From positions 1 to 64,000 of the forward strand of contig JABMLP010000035.1 in NCBI GenBank assembly GCA_013176395.1: 64,000 bases of DNA, written 5' to 3'. The notes below the pieces were generated by a model, which saw nothing but the letters and a program-made list of their open reading frames with translations, made no database searches and had not been told where the DNA came from. Position 1 is the stretch's first letter; the number at the start of each line of letters is the position of its first letter. The position numbers and the translations under genes were made by a program. Source of the stretch: Venturia oleaginea (Eukaryota; Ascomycota; Dothideomycetes; Venturiales; Venturiaceae). This document shows, piece by piece, positions 58,701 through 64,000 of this stretch.

Positions 58701-61700
58701 TATCCTTCACTATCAAAGTCTTCTCCCTTCGGAAGCTCTCGCGGTCAGCCGAGTTGATCGGTGTGTATTCGCTCGACTTGAAAGGCGTGTCTTGCATATC
58801 GACACTCATCATCAGTGTACGGGAAACTTCAACGACGTGGACCGGGCTCACACCTCCCTTACGCAAGAAGTTCGTCCAGTCTTTCCTGGTATGCTGGTCG
58901 TAAATTTTGTACTTGAAATCAAAGGGTAACAAATTTTGAACTTCCACGGGTGCATGGAGACGAATGCGCATGTACGGGTAGACGCTGGGAAACGGTTAAT
59001 ATTTGTGGCCAAACGGAAGATACAACACACTTACCCAGTGATGGGATCTTTCTTGTCGAAGGCAGCGAACATCTGGAAGTAGAAGGGCGGTGTAGAGTCG
59101 TCCGATTCGCCTCGACAGGTGAGAGTCCTTGTTTGTCTCTTCAACAAGTCTCTCCAGAAGAGTCGCTCGGAAGACCATGTATATCCGAAGCCTTGATCAG
59201 GTCGCACAATCAGCGAATGCATGTAAGCACTGCCAACTGGCGCTGGTCGTGCTTCTCCGGGTGCAATCTTCTCGATTTTCATGAGATGACCATTTTCGGG
59301 ATCATAGACTCCAAGCTCGACTGGGATTTGAGTGTTGTTCTCCACCAATAATGGTGATCGGAAAGTGATGTACTTCACATTGTCTGTGCCCAATTTGACC
59401 TCGACGAGCAGACGATGTAGAATCTTGTCTTGTCGTGGTTGCAGGTTATGAAGGGTCTCCCCTTCACGGCTCACTGATATCTTGTCGATGCTGTTGAAGC
59501 CACTTCCCTCAAGTCGCACACCGACAATGCCTGATGCGCCCTCCGCCGACAGGGTCTCTCGAGTGGTTGTCGGGTCTTCAAATCGCCATGGAATCTCTTG
59601 CCCTTCTTCAAGTTTCGCAGCGGGACCATCCTTACCGTCACGACCTTCAGCCCAGATATTGATATCAAAGCCGGTGTAATTGCGGATACGGTACGGTGCC
59701 TCCATGCCTCTTGGTTTTGATAAAATATCCTCGTCGGTAGACAGGAAGTCTGCTGATTTGGACGCGAGCGCAATCGTAGCGGCAGTGACTGTCAGCTCCA
59801 TAGACTTTCGCGAATATAGCTCGACAGCGAGCTTGTCTGGGTTCTGCTCCTTGGACATGTGGAACCCAAGCTGCCATGGCTCGATCAAAGGTTCCCACGC
59901 CGACTTTGAGAAGTTGAAAATGTTAAAGAAGGTATCGATGCTGGTGTCTGCAGTCATGGACGTTGACCAGTCTCTCGCGTCAACGACGAATTTCTTAACA
60001 CTCCAATCAAGCATGGGCAATTCGTGCTTGTCACCAATCAGCACCACTCGAATGCCTCCGATGGAGACCTTGAGCTCTTCGCGTGTGATCACCGCTGAGC
60101 TCTGCCTCGGACGCTCGGCAATAGCTTTTTGCTGGGTAGTTTGATGTGTTTTGATGGATTTCGTCGTTGGTGGAGCGTTCGATCCTTTTCGGGTAATTGA
60201 CTTTCTCTTGGATTGTGGCGAAGGAGGACCTGCTTTTGACTGTGTCAATTTCTTGGGCTCAGTCTCCGCCAATTGTGAATCATCGTTTGACATTGCGGAT
60301 GCCCGATTGAAGATTTGCATGGCGAGTAATATATCACGGAGCGATACGCGGAGCACGAGTGGCTCAATATCCACACTGATGCTTGTCATGGACGAACTCT
60401 TGCCTTCGTTGCGCATGTCCAATGACGTCTGGATGCTGAAATCGTCCAATATCCTAAGTCTATTGGAATCGAAGCGGTCCATGCGGCACAAGAACATGCC
60501 GACCTTATCGACTTGCAGCGTTATGACATTTTGTTTGGCGATGAGCACCTGTTTCACGCCCAAAACAATTGCCTCTGATGTTGAGATGGCTGGATTTGCA
60601 ATCAAGACAACTTGGGCGTCCACTAGGTTGAGACGAAAGGAGATGTCCATGCCTCCTGTAGATGGAGCTGCATCGGGAGCTGGCTGGGCTTTGATTACAG
60701 CATCGTTCACATGTGTCGAACCATCGCGGGATTCTCCCTCAGTCTCAGGCTCAGCCAGGTCCTCGATCTCAAGTGGCTCTTCTGTAGCGAGACCGGCGTC
60801 GACAAACGCTTTCAAAGCGAAAAGGTAATCGAGAGCCAAAATGACTCTGGGGCTGTCGATAGTCAAGAGTGCAATCAGTTTTCTTTCCTTACCACCAGAG
60901 ATGGAGACACTGGCCATGAACTGTTGTTTGACGTCCGTGTTGATCAAGGACATGATCTTCCGGAACTTGTTCGTCTCACGTGTTCGTGTGTCTGAAATAA
61001 TGAGGGACTCGACTAGGAATTCGGATTCTAGAGCGCCATCACTCATCATGCGGAGCTTGACGTGTGTCTTGTTCAGAGAGAAAGTGGACAAGCTTGCAGC
61101 CGCTGCGTCACCAATGGGTTCATGGTCCTTGCCTTTGATGAGCTCCAACCCAATGGTACCGATCTTGAACACCAAATCCAGCTTGGTCCATGTGTCGTCC
61201 CTCTTGGCGAGTTCGGGACCTTGGCTGGAAACAGTCTCATCACTGGATGATTCATCGTTGGCGCCATCCGTCAAACCTCTGGCAGGCTTCACAGTAGCGT
61301 CGGGAAGTTCATCCTCGACTTGACCTTCCAACTCATCGTCCCCTTCAGTAGCGAAAGCTGCTGGTATAGATTGGGATAACTCGAGGGCGAACTGCATCTG
61401 CTCTGGAGTGAGCTTCAAATTAAGGTCTGGTAGAGATCCCTCAATCTCAAGATCTGGTCGCTGGTAACCCGGCTTGTGGTCCGCCATGGTAAGCTTGACA
61501 CCCAGATCGACCTTTTCGATCATCTGCAGCTCTTCCGACTTTTCGCCATCGTAGTGGAAGAATGTCAGCAGCCTGATATTCCGTATACCAGCCTCGATCT
61601 TGTTGGCCATGTCGGCATCTTTGGACTCGCCTAGAGGCAAGAAATGGTTGTTGGCATAGATTTCTCCCAGCTCAGCTGTAAGCGTGTCCCTTGCTGGCTC

Positions 61701-64000
61701 ATCAGTCGCCGACATTCGAGGAAAGACTATGATCGGGGTCTTCACTAAGATGTCGAAATGCATCTTGCTCGCCTTCTGTTGAATTTGCGTGGCTTGATTG
61801 GCTGCAGCCTGCCTTGCCGCGTTGAAAATCGCCTGCATTTTGCCAAACTTCACACCAAACTCCATAATCTTCCTGAATGGCTCGGTCATGAAATTCACTT
61901 TCAAGGATCCGGCACGTAGGTAAATCGAAGTGTCATAACCGGGATACTCATCGGTCGTATCATCATAGGTCTCGTACGAAAAATGAGCAAGCTCATTGCC
62001 CTGTATAGCGACTAACTGTCGCATTGCTGAATCCGCAGAGACACCTTGATTGACGTCGTCGATGAGAGACAGGTCTCCCAAATGCGCACCTATCCGCATC
62101 GTGCTGCCCATTATGAACACTGAGACGTTCGCTGTGTTTAGACCCAACGTCGCCAGTCGAATGCCATCATTGTTCAGAACGATAGCAATTCTTTCGAGAT
62201 CTGCCTTGACACGAATCTTGTCGACATCTTGCGCAGCAGGTTCTGCCTGTCCAGCATCTTTTGCAGCGATGGCCTTTTGATCCGGCGATGATGCTGACGG
62301 CTCTCCAGAATTCGTAAAGGTCGCTAAAACGAAATCCAAGAGCGTCAACAAGGTTCTCCGCGTCACAATGACATTAATCGTCGACACGGCAATATCCAAG
62401 TTCGTAGCTATGCCTTCGTACTTGGTCATAAATTCTGGCGAGTCTTTGTTAACTTTGACGAACTTGAGTTTGAACAGATCCTCTCCTTTCGACTTCTCGG
62501 ACTCGATGATGTTTCGGAATTCTGGCATGGGGGTCTCTTCAACATGGTCTTCGACGGCGAGACTTTGCAAGCGTACTTCAGCTACCATGTCGAAAGGTCT
62601 TTGATAGAAGACAAGCGAAAAGTGTTCCGCTACCAAGTCTACCAGGAGGTCATCTGGTCGCTTGCCATCAGGATCTGCACGAAACAGCGACCCTTGCAGC
62701 TTATCGACCGTGAACTTGAATTCAAAGTTCCGTTGACTTATGGGAACTTCGGGCTGCTTGGACTGTGCGGACACGGCTTCAGAAGCCTCGGTGTCTCCGC
62801 TGACACTTTCTTCCTCCATGACTAGGTCATGCTTTTGCTCGGGGGAAAACGCAAAGGACCGGGAACGATCCCCAGTCTCGGATTTGCCGGGTGGTAATTC
62901 GGAGTCCGTTATGTCTCCGACCTTCTTAGGCTCATCACCATCGCTGAATTTGGGAATGGCAACATCGATCAGTCTCATCAAACTCTTGTATTTTTGATCT
63001 GAAATCGTGGCGTGCAGGATCGGTAAATGGCCAGAAATCTTGAACTTCGTCAAATCAGTTGCCTTTGGTACAATGCAGGTCTGAATAGCAAAGTCCATGT
63101 TGATCCGATCGACTATGTGCAAGTTTTTGGGCGAGTCCTTGGCCTCCAATTGGCCTCTTGTTTCCTCGATTGTGGTTCCAATCAAGACTTGAGTTGAGTC
63201 CAATTTCAGGATGAATTTGTCGTACATCAACCCTTCCAGACGATGGAAGTCTTCTTCGCTCAATTTTTGCCGTTGTTTTGACTGTATGTCTCTCAGCGTA
63301 TCCTTGTCCACCAGCTCGCTAGTGACGCTGGCGTGACCGGCATCTACGATCAAACAAAGACTACTCTTTTCGGTAACAGAATCTGGCACGATGATTAAAG
63401 GTGCTTGGAGGTCGAGTTTGGCGTTGATGGTCTTGTGCTCCTCGAGCGCGAATTCAAGACCGGCTCTTGTCTGTTGACGAATGCCCTCAACGGTTGCGCC
63501 GGCAGTTTCCATCAAAGCTCCAATGGACTCCATGTGTCGCTCTGGAGGCTTGAAGAACTTGACTACCTCCACGACAAACTTTGGATTGTAGATGATCTCC
63601 ATTCCCTTGAGTTTCATGGTCAATGCCATGTCTGCGCTTCCGTCGAGAGGATTGTTCTCGAATGCAAGCTGAAAGAAGGGATCTTCTGGTTCAGCCTGCT
63701 CTTCTTCTTTGTCGACTCCGTCATCTGCGCCGTCCTTGGTATCTCTGCCAAGTTCCTCAGCATCATCGAGCTCGACAATTCTCTCATCATCGGATATCTC
63801 CGGAGCATCCTTGACAGTGATGATTTGTGGGAACAAGCTGCCTTCTGTGGTGCCATCGTACAATCGCATCCCTTCCAGTGTAACCTTGGCAAGAAGAGAG
63901 TCTGTGCGTTGCTGGATTTCGGTCTTAAAATTGTCAAACAACAGTCGAAGGATCTCGGTCTTCGCATTGTGCGGATCTCTTTTCAGAGTGAAACTTCCTG
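55784..64000 (-). CDS. vps13: Vps13 bridge-like lipid transfer protein, 5' end outside window
   Basis: Very large protein that forms a hydrophobic channel for bulk lipid flow at organelle contacts and serves vacuolar sorting and mitochondrial and prospore membranes. Exons in the window: 59035-64000 (continues upstream), 58303-58984 and 55784-58252, with two 50-nt introns; about 2705 residues. Long amphipathic beta-rich repeats fill the first exon. The Vps13 adaptor-binding (SHR-BD) region starts near RIRNYTGFDINIWAEGRDG and spans the introns. The ATG2_C/DUF1162-like C-terminus is seen in THYVQESLRQVHVVLGSAD and NPVGLFTNLASGVSDIFYE, and a PH-like end closes the protein (WDVPLRDVQTISKE). No stop or shift is seen. 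Confidence 0.95.

Noticed and set aside
59031..63967. Many antisense ORFs of 60-220 codons across vps13
   Set aside because: They are shadows of the long, intact vps13 frame and show no domains or start context of their own.
1..64000. tRNA, rRNA or other structured RNA genes
   Set aside because: I looked for the T-loop GGTTCRANTCC with a partner A-box and found no pair at the right spacing; a covariance-model search would be decisive.

Overview
The window is nuclear DNA from a filamentous ascomycete (Pezizomycotina). The evidence is short introns of about 50-80 nt with GT..AG ends and CTAAC/CTGAC branch sites, a HET-domain gene, Zn2Cys6-type zinc motifs, 2EXR-type proteins, chromodomain Ty3/Gypsy elements, Fot/pogo transposons and C-to-T nonsense changes of the kind RIP makes. 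A Leotiomycete-like fungus is my best guess; this is inference from the feel of the proteins, not from a search.

Layout. 1-2.6 kb is nested repeats: an LTR split by a Fot-like DNA transposon, beside a second LTR. 4.4-9.1 kb is a conserved divergent pair, bzz1 (actin/endocytosis adaptor) and dbp5 (mRNA-export helicase). 9.2-11.9 kb holds a decayed small gene and a decayed HET gene. 13.3-28.1 kb is a transposon island. It contains a gypsy relic with an antisense Zn2Cys6-like gene cut by a solo LTR, a nearly complete Gypsy element (15681-21258) with identical LTRs, a truncated second Gypsy element (21259-24896), a solo LTR, and two adjoining Fot-like elements, one lacking its catalytic core and the other with a mutated catalytic residue. 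28-36.9 kb is gene-poor: a secreted repeat protein with a damaged splice site, a relic of a sirtuin, inverted repeats and a prolyl 4-hydroxylase gene. 37-64 kb returns to housekeeping genes: noc3 (ribosome assembly), 2EXR-type proteins (one with a PAM2 motif), a Ubp12-type deubiquitinase, dlt1 and the C-terminal two thirds of vps13.

How parts relate. The housekeeping genes are intact, each with its own promoter, and do not form one pathway. The accessory 0-36 kb part is where elements insert into each other and genes decay. Nested insertions give a relative order: the Fot element entered an LTR whose sister copy, 12 kb away, still shows the empty site; that sister LTR in turn landed inside the antisense retrotransposon gene. 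The most unusual signals are a self-priming primer-binding site in the Gypsy element, the antisense Zn2Cys6-like gene of the gypsy relic, and the catalytic-core deletion in one Fot copy that keeps its DNA-binding ends in frame.
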